Shown: positions 22,828-53,981, counted from the stretch's first letter. The stretch: DNA of 64,000 bases from Cyprinodon diabolis (GCA_030533445.1 CM060064.1:23407126-23471125); one strand, 5' to 3'. Numbers and translations are program-made. Notes: generated from the letters alone by a model not told the origin.

Positions 22828-24110
22828 GTGATGGCTGCCGACAGGTCACGCTCCAGACTGAGGATGAGGGATCGGGAGACTATGGCGTCTTTAAGAACAG
22901 GAGAAGAACTTTCTGGAAATATAGAGAGTATGGCAAGTGAATCGGATGACGAACGAGAAGAGTGGCAAGAGGTTACTTCAAAGAGAACTAGGAAGAAGAC
23001 TTCTGAATCAAGTCACAGTGAGGCCGAGATACAGAATGATTTGAAAAAAGTAAAAAAAATGCCAATACGACAAAGCAATGGAAAGTGGTGATCGAGTTTG
23101 GAGAAAAATCTAGTAGCAAGTTACATCCGGTAAAGCTTACTAAGGCAATTTATGATGAAATTGGTCACATTAAACAAGCTAGATTTTTGAGTAAAGGCAA
23201 GATGTTGATTGAAGCAGTCAATAAAATACAACAGCAAAATATTTTGAAAATGAAAACACTGAATGAAGTGCGAGTGAAAAGTCATATTCCTGGCGAAAAT
23301 CGTAGGAGTAGAGGTGTAATTAGTGGAGTTCCAGTGGATATAAGTACTGAAGAAATTAAGAAAGAAATTAAAGGAAATAAAGTCTCAGAAGTGAAGCGTC
23401 TTCTAACAAGATATCAGGGGAAACTTGTGGATAGTCTATCTGTATTGTTGCAATTTGAGGGAGATATGCCACAAAAAGTAATGATTGGATGCATGTGCTT
23501 TAATGTGAGGGAATTCATACCTAAACCATTACGTTGCTTTAAGTGTCAGAGAATGGGCCATGTAGCTGATCAGTGTAAGTCTAAACCAAGATGTGCCAGG
23601 TGTGCAGGAGAACATGAATATGGACAATGCCCAGAAGGTACTAAAACTAAATGCTGTAATTGTGGGGGAGAACATAGTGGAGCATATCAGGGATGTGAAG
23701 TACAAAAAAAAGCAAAAGAAATCCAGAGATATAAAATACAGAACAAAGTAACATATGCTGAAGCAGCAAAGCAAGTCACATTGGGAGTGACTGCAGATTC
23801 TCAAGCGGTGAATCAAAACACATTCTCAGCAAAAGACTTCCCTGAAATTCATCAAATGAACAACATGAGTGCCATAAAGTGTTCACATAAGTGTGAAGTA
23901 AAGGACGATACTTTATTGGTAGATAAGTATAAATTTGTAGCTTTCATAGGTATGGTAGTGAATGTAGCAATGCAGCAGACAAAAAAAAGGTCTCGGCTGA
24001 GGACTATTGTGGAGGCAGCTAAAAATTATTTGGGGATCAATGATACGACTGTAAATAAAATATATGAAATGTTGGTAACTAATGAAGGAATCTCTCAAGG
24101 AAGTGATTAA
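22828..24110 (+). pseudogene. LINE ORF1 (gag-like, CCHC zinc knuckles), frameshifted
   Basis: Two overlapping frames, 22828-23091 and 23085-24110, meet at a frameshift in a GGAAAGTGGTGATC stretch. The first part is charged (Arg/Asp/Glu-rich). The second carries an RNA-binding-like region and three cysteine knuckles: CFKCQRMGHVADQC, CARCAGEHEYGQC and CCNCGGEHSG...C. The protein would bind element RNA. A one-base loss near 23085 is the simplest explanation. Confidence 0.85.
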
Positions 24111-24137
24111 GTTCATAAATAGGTTTCCTTATCCTTC

Positions 24138-27100
24138 AATGGAATGCCAGAAGCCTATTAGCGAATGGACAAGAATTTAAGAGGTATGTACAACAGCTAA
24201 AAGTAAAACCTGATGTTATTTGTATTCAAGAAACATGGTTGAAAACAAAACTGGATTATATCGTCAGAGGTTATAAAGTTATAAGACAGGATAGAGATAA
24301 TGGTCAAGGAGGGGGGTGTGCCATCTTCGTTAAAGAAGGTATTTCTTATGGGAGAATTGAAATGACTCATAATATTGATATAGAGGTAGTGGTAATTGAG
24401 ATTTGGGTGAATAAAAGAAATATAGTAATTGTAAATTTGTACAATCCATGTCAAAGAATGAAGATTGAAGATTTATTAAAGATTGATCAAGGAAACAAAA
24501 TAATATAGTGCGGGGATTTTAACGCTCATAATACACTTTGGGGTGGAAAAACTAAGGGTTATAATGGATTGTTATTGGAAGAATTAATGGAGAATAAAGG
24601 CTTGGTTTGTTTAAATAATGGACAAGGCACTAGGGTCAATATAAGTAACGGAGTAGAGTCAATGTTAGACTTAACATTGGTGTCAAGTGAGTTAGCAAGT
24701 GGGAGTAAGTGGGAAGTGCAAAATGATAATAGTATTGGAAGTGATCATTATCCAATTTTAATTAATTTTGAGGAAAATGTCAGGATGAACTTGATGGGGT
24801 AACAAGATGGAAATTGGATAAAGCGGATTGGAGTAAATTTGCAAGAGCTTGTGATGAGGAGGTACGTAAGATTGACATGACAAGATAGGTGGAAGAATTA
24901 AATGAAAGTATTATCAAAGCTATATCTAATGGTGCATCACAAGCAATTGGTAAGAGTAAAAGTAAAAAGAAAGTTAAAATGGTACCATGGTGGAGCAATG
25001 AATGTTCCGAAGCTATTAGAAATAGAAATAAAAAGTTTAGAGAATTGAAAAGAAATCATTCAATGTCAAATTTGATAGAATATAAAGGGCACAGGCAATA
25101 GTTAGAAAGGTTATTAAAAGGGCAAAAAATAATTATTGGAGAGACTTCTGTTGTACTATTGGAAGAACAACACCACTAGATAAAGTTTGGGGAATGATTA
25201 AAAGAATGAGGGAATTTAGACACGATAAGGATCTGCCAGTGTTGAAAAAAGGGAAAGAAGTAACGTGGGAGAATAAAGACAAAGCAGAAATGCTGGTAAA
25301 GAATTTTGTTAAGATTCATAGCTCAGATAATCTGACAGAAGTAGGTAAAGTAAGAAGACAACAAACGTTAGATAGATTTCCGGAGGTACTTGAAAAAAGA
25401 TTAAATACTCAGAGTCCTCTAGATGAGGCATTTAACATACATGAGATGAAGAGGGCTCTAAGTAAGAGTAAAAGAACGGCGCCTGGAAAGGATAATATAA
25501 GTTATACCATGATAGAAAATTTAAATGATTTTGCAATGGGTAAAGTATTAGAGTTATTCAACAAAGTTTGGGAGGAGGGTAAGTTACCAAAAGGGTGGAA
25601 AGAAGCAATCATCATCCCAATTAAAAAACCTGGAAAAGATCCTACAAATCCTGATCATTATAGACCTATAGCTTTAACGTCAAATATAGGTAAAATCATG
25701 GAGAAAATGATTACAGAAAGAATAACATATTATTTAGAAAGAAATGGGATATTATCTTAATTTCAGAGTGGATTTAGAAAGGGTAGGAGCACTTTAGACC
25801 CTTTAATATGCCTGGAAAATGATATTAGGAAAGCACAAGCAAATAAAGAGGGGGTAGTAGCTGTTTTCTTTGATATAGAGAAAGCGTATGACATGATGTG
25901 GAAGGAAGGATTATTAATAAAGATAGATAAAATAGGTATAGGTGGTAAAATGTATAACTGGATAAAGGATTTCTTATTTGATAGATATATTCAAGTTCGT
26001 GTGGGTAATTATATTTCTGACACTTATTTAGTTGAAAACGGCACCCCTCAGGGAGCGTCATTAGTCCGGTACTAATTTCTATAATGATAAATGATGTATA
26101 TAAGAAGGTTAAACCTGACATGGGAAAATCACTTTTTGCAGATGATGGGGCAATTTGGAAAAGGGGAAGGAACATAGAATATGTTGTAAAGAAAGTTCAG
26201 GATGCTATTGATGTGGTGGAAGATTGGTCTTTGAAATGGGGATTTAAATTATCTGTTGAGAAATCTCAAGCCATGTTTTTCACGAAAAAGAAAGTGAAAG
26301 AAGATGTTTGTCTGAAATTGTATAAACAAAGATTAGAAAGGGTAAAAGTTTTTTAATTCTTGGGGTTGTGGTTTGATAGTTTGCTTACGTGGAAAAATCA
26401 TATTAATAAGATAGAAGATAAATGTAAGAAAGTACTGAATATTATGAGGTGTTTATCAGGAAGTATATAGGGAGCTGATCGTATGGCGTTGAAAAATGTA
26501 TATATTGCATTAATTAGATCAGTTCTAGATTATGGTTGTATTGTTTTTGATTCAGCTGCTAGTTCATCTTTAAAAAGGTTTGACATAATTCAGGCTCAAG
26601 CGTTGAGAATATGTTGCGGAGCAGTAAAATCAACTCCAATATCTGCGCTTCAGGTGGAGGTTGGAGAAATGCCATTAAGTCTTAGAAGGAAACAGTTGAG
26701 GGCAAATTATTGGACTAATTTACAAAGTCAAAAAGAAACGCATCCAACAAAAAGAATATAAAGTGAAAGTTGGGAAAGCAGTAAAATTAAAAAGGAGGTA
26801 TTTAGTAAGGGAATTATTCAGATTATTATGTACATATATTCACTGATGGGTCAAAAAATCCAGAGAATGAAAAAACAAGTTGTGCTTTTTACATTCCTAA
26901 ATTAAAAGTTAAGGTGTTTAAAAGATTAACTGATCATTTGTCGGTTTATACAGCAGAAATGATGGCAATCATGTTGGCATTATACTGGATAGAGGAAGTC
27001 AAACCCCTGAGAATATTAATATGTTCAGATTCAAGTGCAGCATTGACTAGTCTTAAAAATACATTATCTAAATGTAGGGAGGATATTATGTCAGAAAATT

Positions 27101-27621
27101 TATTATCATTATACCGAGTACGTAATCTGGGGATTGATGTTCAGTTTTTATGGATTCCAGCACATAGTTGCATTAAAGGGAATGAGATGGCAGATTCGTT
27201 AGCTAAGAAGGGGTTGACGATAAATGAGGTAGAAGTAAAAGTACCAATTAGCAAAACAGAAATCAAATCGTACATACGAAGCAAAATTAAGGTACAGTGG
27301 CAAAAATTATGGGATAATGGAAATAAAGGAAGACATTTATATAGGATACAGCAAAAAGTGGGAGAAGAAGAGCCTCTGGGGAAGAGCAGGAGAGAACAGG
27401 GGATGTTTGGTACAATTAGGTTAGGCCACACGAGGCTAAATGCATCACTGCATGTTATTGGGAAGCATCCAACAGGAAAATGTGACATGTGTAGTCAACC
27501 AGAAACAGTAGAACATGTGCTGTTTGAGTGTATTAAATATGCAAGTCAAAGAATAGATTTAAGGAAAAGACTGGAACAGTACTTAAAATCATGTCATCTT
27601 ATCTTCAACAAACTGGACTAA
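24138..27621 (+). pseudogene. LINE ORF2: endonuclease, reverse transcriptase, RNase H (broken)
   Basis: Endonuclease motifs come first: WNARSL, IQETWL, CGDFNAHN preceded by a stop where a tryptophan codon would fit, and GSDHYPI. Reverse-transcriptase motifs follow: APGKDNISY, HYRPIALTS, GFRKGRST, FDIEKAYD, NGTPQG and LFADD. The last domain is ribonuclease H (TDGSK, YTAEMMAI, CSDSSAAL, WIPAHSCIKGNEMAD) and a final HPTGKCDMCSQPETVEHVLFEC cysteine-histidine motif, in the open frame 26914-27621. Stops or frame changes occur near 24508, 24790, 24887, 25080, 25758, 26060, 26353, 26468 and 26759. Confidence 0.88.
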
Positions 27622-27731
27622 ACCTGAGGATTTAAGGAAACATAAATAAGATCAAGTAGGTGGCGATAATGCTCCATTTGGTTGCAAGTCGCCAGTAAAA
27701 CAAGAAGAAGAAGAAGAATGATCATCGTCGG

Positions 27732-29318
27732 TGTCAGATGACAGCACAGTTATGGGTGGTCCCACGAGACATTTTGGCTCTGGTAGCTGATGGCTTAGAG
27801 CCAACATGGCCTGTAAACAACAACAGCGTCAAAGTAGAGTTAACCGAATCTGATTGTCGGCGTGTTGTCTTGCAGTTGTTTAGATGAAAAGAGATAGCGT
27901 GGAGTGAATTTTCAACAATGCTTCGAAAGTGTGTATGGTACGTGACTCCAAACGTAAGATAAGCTAAAATTGCCAACAACACTTTCCTGGAGCCGTCTGA
28001 GCTTCTTGGCTAACGCTTCGAGCTGCGTTAGCCGGTTAGCTTGCTAACTTGTTAGCCTTTTCTGTCTTAAAATAAATACTCTAGCTAGGTATGTTTGGCT
28101 TCATGTTTCGGTGGGTTTGTGAAATCTTTCGATTTTGATTGTTTATTTTAGTTTTGACGCACAGAACCTAAAAATATTGAAGGGGAAACACTCAGACATG
28201 CGTAAGCGCAGCTAACGCTAGCAAGAGGTGTTGCGAGGTTTGCTAGCAGTTAGAGCTTCGCAGTCAAAAACCCACCAATACGTTAAGCAAAGATGATACA
28301 TTTATTAGTGTACAATAAGATTCAAGAAAACATGTATATGCTGTTATTTTTTGAGGGTTTATTTTTAGTAATGTGACGCATGTAAACTGGCAGCGTTAAT
28401 GTTATAGCATTTGGCCAGCGGTGTTTAGTAAATGTGAAATGTAAATCAAAACCAAGCGAAATATCACTACATTAGTTAAATGTATTGTTTAAAAAAATAT
28501 CCAAAAATGTTTGTTTTTCAGACTATTAGAACACAATCCCTATGCAAATGTGCATGTTTCGATTTCAGCTGTAATGGTTGGAGTTGCGGACGCGCGATAT
28601 TTATTTTATCACAGGAATATTTTGGCGTCAGAATTAGCTGTGTGTAAAAAAAAAAAAAGGTCTTACCTATTAAATGCCCCATTCCTTGGTTGATTAATGT
28701 CTCCTATGTTACACGAAAACCTTCTTAAAATCCCAGTGAAATTGTCTTAAATATTTTCCAAAAGATTTTGTACAGTATTATCCAAAGTTCACTTTTGTTT
28801 CTGACATATGCTGTTTTACAGCCTAGAAACCTAAACGTTGTTGCAAAATTTGTACAATGTAAAATGATGTGCAAATATTGATGTTACCTGAGCCCTGAGT
28901 ATGCTAGGTAAGCACATGATAACATATAGTCAGCTTTTAGCATGTAGGTACTTGAAACCAGAACAAAACTCAAAATGTTTGGGAAAACTGTAAAAGGGAT
29001 TGTCAAATTAAATCTTCAGCTTTACTGGTAATGGATTAAAAAAAAACAAAAAAACTATAGATTATTTAATCTAATCATGATTAAAAATGTTCATTTAGGA
29101 GATTCCTAAAAATTCAACACATAATACCTTATAAAACGCTATTTTAGATTGGATAGTTGTGAACAATAATCAAACAATTTAAAGAAAAACCTCCCAATAT
29201 GGTTACTGATAGTATCACCCATTTATACCACAGTTTCTCATTAAGGCACTGTTTGTTGAAAGAAGCAGTACAAGTTCATTTTTCCACTGCTAATAACATC
29301 CTCTTGTGTCAACTTTAG
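27732..29318 (+). promoter_or_regulatory. Presumed RXR promoter, 5' UTR exon and first intron
   Basis: No protein exon is visible. The stretch 27740-28260 is relatively rich in CpG and in GCTAGC/GTTAGC-type words (near 28000-28050 and 28210-28250), as is common around fish promoters. The first RXR coding exon has a splice acceptor (CTTTAG before 29319), so at least one untranslated exon must lie upstream, probably here. The transcription start cannot be fixed from sequence alone. Confidence 0.4.
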
Positions 29319-29371
29319 ATTGACATCCTGAAGACGGGACATCATTCTCTTCAGCGGGTTGCTTATGAGCC

Positions 29372-47136
<17,765 letters not shown>

Positions 47137-48515
47137 TTGTCTTAGATAGGAGTTGCATTCTGTGGATTTTAAATGGCTGCAGTCTGGGGGGGGGGCGGGC
47201 ATGGGACTGGAGTGGCACTTTAAGTTCTTTTTAAGATTTGTCAGTTTGTCTCACTGCTGTCTGCGTTACACCTTAGTGCAGCACAGATTTGCTCTTTAGA
47301 CCAAACTCAAGGCTTGGCATGATCTTCAAGCTGGTGCTAAGTGTTGTCATAACTTCATGCATAAAACTATGGTAAACACATGAATATTTTTAAGAAAATA
47401 TTTACGCATTTCTGAGTGGCTATAATTTGAGTACTCATTTTTATATGACTTTTTAAACACCTAAACTCATCTCTAATACCTTTTTATTTTTCAATTCAAG
47501 AAGGCTGCATTCTGAATTATGCTTTTTAAAAAAAATGTTTTAATTTAAATCTGGTGAAATCGAAGCTCTGAATGAACTTGATAGAACAGAAGCCCTGAGA
47601 TCGATAGCAGGTTTAAAATGATCCCAGAATTAAGTTTGTACCTCTTGTATTGCTAAGTGTTTACATGTTTTTCCTTGAAACCAGATCCGTTCCCCATCGT
47701 TTTCGATGACAGAAAGAAACTGCACATTTGGGATTTGTGCTTCTTCTTAAACTTTAAACAAACCGCCTTAACCTTCCAGGCGTTGAGGGGTTGTTTGTTT
47801 GTCATGGTGCTATTTTAGAGCTGATTTGACATTACTGTTGAAGTTGCACAGCAAACCATGAACCTAAGAATATATGCAAAACTAGTAATTCCTTTTGTTG
47901 ATCTTTGTTTTGAAAATGTAGCAATATAAGACGAAGCCTGCATAAGCCTGTCATTTATTAGATGTTTTGAAAAGAAAAACCTTTTGAGTGGAAAGGGAAT
48001 ACTCCATATTTGTAATTTATCTATACAATTTTAAGGTACTGTGCTAAACAAAAGGGTCAGGGAGAATGCACATAAAATATTAGGGTAATAGACAAATTCA
48101 AACTATAATTTTATTATGAGCCCTTTTTTTAGATGGAATAAAGCAGAATGTGTTTTGGGTTGCACTGGAGTTGTTGAGACTTGATCAGCTTTTGTTGTAT
48201 GCTTTTTGTGATGCTTGGTTTCATTTCCCATCTTTCCCTTTATCTTTTTCTAGCTAGCTTACTTCATTCAGTTTTTGCTGTTTGATTAAAAAAAAAGAAA
48301 AAAAAAGCAACCCATATTTACATGTAAACCCAGACATTGATGTATAGATGACTTAAACAAGACCAAATGAGGTCTGTGAGGAAAACACTACAAAGGAAAA
48401 CGCTGCGTGAGCAATACCAGCAAGCCTGTCATCCACCTCCCACACCCTTGAACTTTAAGTAACTTGAAGCATGGGTTTTGTGGACTAAAAGAATAAAGAT
48501 TACGTTTTTCATGGA
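47137..48515 (+). other. rxrb: RXR 3' UTR
   Basis: About 1.36 kb from the stop to an AATAAA at 48492-48497. It contains a G-rich run near 47186-47200 and several T-rich stretches. No further coding sequence. Confidence 0.7.
48492..48497 (+). terminator. RXR polyadenylation signal
   Basis: Canonical AATAAA followed by a T-rich stretch; the first canonical one I noticed at a fitting distance in the 3' UTR. Cleavage is expected 10-30 nt downstream. Confidence 0.6.
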
Positions 48516-48617
48516 TTTTCCTCATTAGTGTCATATGTGAATTTTTCTTTCTCTGCTTAAATCCAATATAACAGAAGGATGATTAAAAACAGTCCCAAAG
48601 TTGTTTCAATGAGCCTT

Positions 48618-48623
48618 TTTATT
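48618..48623 (-). terminator. Candidate distal FHOD3 polyadenylation signal
   Basis: AATAAA on the minus strand, about 120 bp from the RXR signal on the other strand. If used, the FHOD3 3' UTR would be about 5.4 kb and contain the 51262-52790 transposon. A nearer minus-strand AATAAA lies near 52911 and would give a UTR of about 1.1 kb. Confidence 0.35.
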
Positions 48624-51259
48624 GTTACATAGTTTTGCTGTGGGCATGGATACAAAGGAAGCCTTGAATCTAACAGCATTTTTTGATTGAGATGATATGG
48701 CACAGGCTGCAGTAGGCAACGGGCTAAAAGTAGGAACAGCTTAAGTGCAATGAAGTCAAGGCTTAAAGGTTACAGGTTAACTGGATCATTTTATCACAGT
48801 GTGATATTAAGACTTGTGTATCTAAAACCAAAGACTCGGGGAACCAAAGTTGACCTCAATTTGGAATGAAAAGAAAAGAGACTTGCTGCCAACACAGCTG
48901 AAAGAGGGGAGCAATGAAAGGAGATACAAATAGTTTTATTTGTCCATAAAGCTCAAAATTGATTAACAATTCTTCCAGTCTGGGTAACTTCACAACTAAT
49001 TACAGCCCTACTGCAATAATAAATTAGTTTTGAAATGTGAATCCATTATACAAATTACTTCCACACTGCCTTTGTGTTAAATTTGATCCTTATGGCTTAC
49101 ATCTGATGAAAAACCCAAAATTAAGCTTCTCTGAAACTGGGAATACTGCAGCACACCATTAGGAAAGATTTTGTTACAGAACCCTTTAAAAAGTTTGTCC
49201 AATTACTGCACATTATGCACTCCATAGTGTCCTGACTGGAGCTCGGCATCAGTGGAGGGATGGAGGTGATCAGGGGAATAACATGGTTCATCTGCATTAT
49301 AGTGATGTCCCATCTTTCTCTTGACACTAAACTGATGCTCTGTGTGGTTTATGTCAAAAATGAAGACTTTGGACTTGTTGCATTGTGGAGCATCATGACA
49401 GGGCTTTCCAAATCCTCTCTGACAGTGGCCACTTCACTCAAGATCTTTCGACCCTCATTTTCAAATATAATGCAAAGCTTAGTTTACATCTTTAAAGGTG
49501 ACTTTAAACCACTGAGCAACAGTCTTTGCTTCCCATTAAGGATCTAATGCTAGAAATAAAACAGTTAGTTTACACCTCATTTATGTACCCAACATCTTAT
49601 ATTGGCTTTAGCTTTCCAATCCTCTAAAAGACTAATTAGCCTTATAGCTTGTGTATTTCCTTCCACTCTGCCCTCTATACGTGAGTTACTGTGGCTAACC
49701 TTTGAATGGACAGTGCTAATGACTCCTGGAAAACTTTCAGATCAGCAATCTACCGTAAGGTGTCATACGGCATTTTGGTTTAAAAAACTAATGTCTTGGA
49801 TGTACTCTTTGTTTTCTAAGACTCAAAATTTTAAGAGCTGTAAGCCATTACAAAAACTCCAAAAGTGAGTTTCACCTTTTGAGCTCAATTATTAAAATAA
49901 ATACATTTTGTTTTTAAATATATTTTAATTAACTGAGATGCGCCTCTATGTTGCAATGTAAGTCTAAGGTGCAAAATAAATTCCAGTATATTATATTGCT
50001 GGTGTAATTTTATGAGGAAAATGAGAAAAAAACTTGAGTATTCATACAGAGAATTGGGTTACATCAAGTAAAAACTAGTATATGTGTGCTCTGCAAGTGC
50101 TGCATTAAAAAAAACATTTAGAGTTTATAGATGGAACTTAGTTTTACATCATTAACAATATCTGTGTTTATGTCACTGCTCCCATTGTATTCTAATTTTT
50201 TATTGTTTTTATTAATACTGTACTGTGCAAAAATCTTAAACCACCCCTCACTTCACTCTATTTTTTTTTTAGAAATTTTAAATATCTGCAAACTGGTAGA
50301 AAATTACAGATTAGGCAAATAACATTTCTTACAAGCTCAACATGTGATACTTTGCAAGAATGGTTCAGATTATATTTTGCAGTTAAAATCTGCTTACTTC
50401 AACCTCTATGAAGAACAATGTTAAATGCTTTCTGTTTTAAATAGACATTGCATTAAACCTTGGATAATGTAGGCTACAGGCTATTGTAGACATATTACAG
50501 TGGAGATGAGGAATACACATGACCGGTAGAAAATACCTAAAGGAGTGAACACATTATAGTATATACACATTTAAAGGCTGTGCTATTGATTTTGAATGCT
50601 TCCATAACCAGTTTGTGTTTCCAGCTGGAGATTTTAGCTTTGCTGGTAACTAACATCCTTTCATGCAGATGATAAAACACTGTCAGCTTGATGCGCTCTG
50701 GCTGTGAGAAAGCAGTAGAGAGCAAAGCTTTAAGCATCTCGTTGAGAGCATGGTGGAATGTTGGGAGCATCTTGGAAATTTCAAAGTAAATGTAAAAACC
50801 TAAACGGGAATTAGAGAACACAGAGGTTCCTTAATGCTTTGGTAGAGAGCTAATTGCTAACACTAGATGCTCAATATTTTTTTAAATGTATTTGTTAAAA
50901 ACTAAAGATCCATTTTTTTTTTAGATTGTTTTGGAAACTGGTCAAACAACCCTGGTTTGTTTACTATAGTGGTTTAGTAAAAACAAAAATATCTGATCCA
51001 GTCTAGAACATGGAAATAGAACAACAGCAAATGTTTCCAAGGACAAACTTTTTCTGAGAACCTGGAAAACTAATGTAGACTGAGGTCTAATTAAAAAAAA
51101 AAATCTAGTTTTGATTCAAACACAAATATATATTTAAGGAAATGAGGGATGACTCCAGATTTTCACAGTGTACTTATAGAGCAAACAAATACCTAGATAT
51201 TTCCTAAAGGACAAAGCGAGGTCTCCTATGTCATTTAAACTACAGACAGTTATGGTCAA
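48624..51259 (-). other. FHOD3 3' flank or long 3' UTR, no gene seen
   Basis: No coding exon recognised on either strand. Frames at 49121-50821 have no family features. The sequence is free of obvious transposon ends, in contrast to the next block. Confidence 0.4.
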
Positions 51260-51261
51260 TA

Positions 51262-52790
51262 CAGGTCCTTCTCAAAATATTAGCATATTGTGATAAAGTT
51301 AATTATTTTCCATAATGTAATGGTAAAACTTGAAAATTCATATATTTTAGATTCATTGCACACTAGCTGAAATATTTCAGGTCTTTGATTGTCTTAATAC
51401 TGATGATTTTGGTATACAGCTCATGAAAACCCAAAATTCCTATCTCACAAAATTAGCATATCATGAAAAGGGTCTCTAAACGAGCTGTGCACCTAATCAC
51501 CTGAATCAACAAATTAACTCTAAACACGTGCAAAAGATTCCTGAGGCCTTCATCACTGAAAACCCCAATCATGGGTAAGACTGCCGACCTGACTGCTGTC
51601 CAGAAGGCCATCATTGACATCCTCAAGCAAGAGGACATGACACAGAAAGATATTTCTGAACGAATAGGCTGTTCCCAGAGTGCTGAATCAAGGCACCACA
51701 GTGGGAAGGAAAAAGTGAAACCGCTGCACAATGAGAAGAGGTGACCGGACCCTGACCAAGATTGTGGCGAAGGGACAATTCTAGACCTTGGGGGACCTGC
51801 GGAAGCAGTGGACTGAGTCTGGAGTAGAAACATCCAGAGCTCACCGTGCACAGGTGTGTGCAGGAAATGGGCTACAGGCGCCGCATTTCCCAGGTCAAGC
51901 CCCTTTTGAACCAGAAACAGCTGCAGAGGCGCCTGACCTGGGCTACATAGAAGCAGCACTGGACTGTTGCTCAGTTTTACTTGTTATTTGGAAATCAAGG
52001 TGCCAGAGTCTGGAGGAAGAGTGGGGAGAAGGAAATGCCTGAAGTCCAGTGTCAAGTAACCACAGTCAGTGATGGTCTGGGGTGCCATGTCAGCTGCTGG
52101 TGTTGGTCCACTGTGTTTTATCAAGGGCAGGGTCCATGCAGCTAGCTATCAGGAGATTTTGGAGAACTTCATGCTTCCATCTGCTGAAAAGCTTTACGGA
52201 GATGAAGATTTCATTTTTTAGCACGACCTGGCACCTGCTCACAGTGCCAAAACCACTGGTAAATGGTTTACTGACCATGGTGTCACTTTGCTCAATTGGC
52301 CTACCAACTCTCCTGACCCCATAGAGAATCTGTGGGATATTGTGAAGAAAAAGTTGAGACGTAAAACCCAACACTGTGGATGAGCTAAATGCCGCTATCG
52401 AAGCATCCTGGGCCTCCATAACACCTTAGCTGTGCCACAGACTAATTACCTCCGTGCCACGCTGCAATGAAGCAGTCATTTCTGCTAAAGGATGCCGACC
52501 AGGTATTGCGTGCATAACTGTACATAATTATTTGAAGGTTGACTTTGTTTTTTGTATTAAGATAACTTTTATTTTATTGTTCGGGTGAAATATGCTAATT
52601 TTGTGAGATAGGAATTTTGGGTTTTCATGAGCTGTATGCCAAAATCATCCGTATTAAGACAATAAAAGACATGAAATCATCACATCAGTTAGTGTGCAAT
52701 GAATCTAAAATATATGAATGTTCAAGTTTTATCCTTACATTATGGAAAATAATTAACTTTATCACAATATGCTAATATTTTGAGGACCTG
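51262..52790 (+). mobile_element. Tc1-like transposon with ~200-bp inverted repeats
   Basis: Starts CAGGTCCTTCTCAAAATATT and ends with its inverted counterpart (AATATTTTGAGGACCTG), flanked by TA. Inverted similarity runs about 200 bp inward at each end, through GCATATTGTGATAAAGTTAA. The transposase relic lies inside. The copy sits in the FHOD3 3' flank or UTR, on the opposite strand. Confidence 0.88.
51571..52470 (+). pseudogene. Broken Tc1 transposase
   Basis: Starts MGKTADLTAVQKAIIDIL, a typical N-terminus. Later pieces are VMVWGAMSAAGVGPLCF, YQEILENFMLPS, a stop in the IFQHDLAPAHSAKTT motif, WFTDHGVTLLNWPTNS and IENLWDIVKKKL. Several stops and frame changes separate them. Confidence 0.85.
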
Positions 52791-52792
52791 TA

Positions 52793-53981
52793 CATTACAT
52801 TGTCCTTTCTTGAATAGTTACATGTGCAGAAAGCTAAATGAGACACTAAATGTTCAAACCAACATGAAGCCGTAGAAATTAAATACCCCTAATGTAGCCA
52901 AAAAGCTACTTTATTATGATGGGTTTAAAAACTGATTAATGCTAAAATGATCTTCTCATACACAGGCTGCACATCTGTAGAAACAAGGTTATCACATATC
53001 CCTGAAAGCATCTTAATAAATAACTGTCTGCAAGGCACTGAAATGTGCAGCTCATAGTTTCTATAAAATGCAAATTTAGAAAGAGTTCGAACTGCTCCTG
53101 CCTTCCATGAGTGCTTGCAGCTCTTTAGTTTTAATTTAAGAATTGATCAAACAATGCAACACTGAAAGTTTTGTCTCCTCACAATCTTCAAAAATACATC
53201 TACACTATTAAATTCCTTATTTATCTTTAAACTAACGCACATCTGCCTTAATCTATCCAATTTTGTGATGTTAAAAGTGTGCTACTTCTGAATAGCTGGC
53301 ACATTGATGAGCACATAGATTCAGATGTCAGAGTGGTTCATAAGTGTCAAAAATCTCACATTCCAATGATAGCCAAACTTTTACATCCAGTGCAAAACGT
53401 TCCTTATTTAAGCACCTTTTCGGACCAAAATTAAACATAAAATAACCCCAGTAGTATACAACAAAATAGCCATCTGCACCAAGCCATCTATTCAATAGAT
53501 GAAATGTCATTCAGCTCAGCTATGTCGTTTAACCCCCAGTGCACAGTAATTTTAAGGGTTCAAGATTTGCACCACGTTCAGCCTTTTGTGTCCAAAGGAA
53601 GGCTGCAGTGGTTGAAGCATGTGCACTGGCAGCCTCAAGCACACACAAAGCAAGACACAAACCTTAGTGGGCATTTGTATGCAGGATGACGGCGGTAAAG
53701 CCTTGCAAAAGCACTTGTTCTGTGTTCATCTGGCGAAAGCCAAGCTTAGTGGTTTCATTGCAAAGCTGTTTTTCCTGCCCACATGTTTAAGATGAAGATC
53801 TCCTCAGCGATTTTTCCGTTTTTCTCATATCACAGTATGTAAACCAAACAACTTCATCCCAGCTTGCAGATGGTTGGAAGCAAGAGAGGGGTGGATCTCC
53901 AGTCTGGATTGGAGGGGGGTGTGTGTGAGGCAGTGAAAGGGCCAACAGTTGTCCTAATGTCCAGCAGAATCCTCGTCTTTC
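52793..53981 (-). other. fhod3: FHOD3 proximal 3' UTR
   Basis: Non-coding sequence directly after the FHOD3 stop, with a candidate minus-strand AATAAA near 52911. The frames at 53328-54091 on either strand are not supported. Confidence 0.5.

Larger units (their letters stand above)
22818..27716 (+). mobile_element. Nearly full-length I/Nimb-clade LINE retrotransposon, inactivated
   Basis: The 4.9-kb element is flanked by a perfect 15-bp direct repeat and ends in a short GAA-type tail. Gene order is ORF1 with zinc knuckles, then ORF2 with apurinic endonuclease, reverse transcriptase and ribonuclease H, the layout of the I/Nimb group of LINEs. ORF1 has one frameshift and ORF2 at least seven stops or frameshifts, so it cannot move unaided. 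It lies in the space between the divergent lectin and RXR genes. A much older relative occupies 4480-18665. Confidence 0.92.

Noticed and set aside
23085..24110. Gag-like protein with zinc knuckles as a sign of an endogenous retrovirus
   Set aside because: No LTRs, protease or integrase; the order knuckle ORF1, endonuclease, reverse transcriptase, RNase H with a 15-bp target duplication and a short GAA-type tail is that of an I/Nimb LINE.
51453..51959. 168-codon minus-strand frame
   Set aside because: Antisense of the broken Tc1 transposase at 51571-52470.
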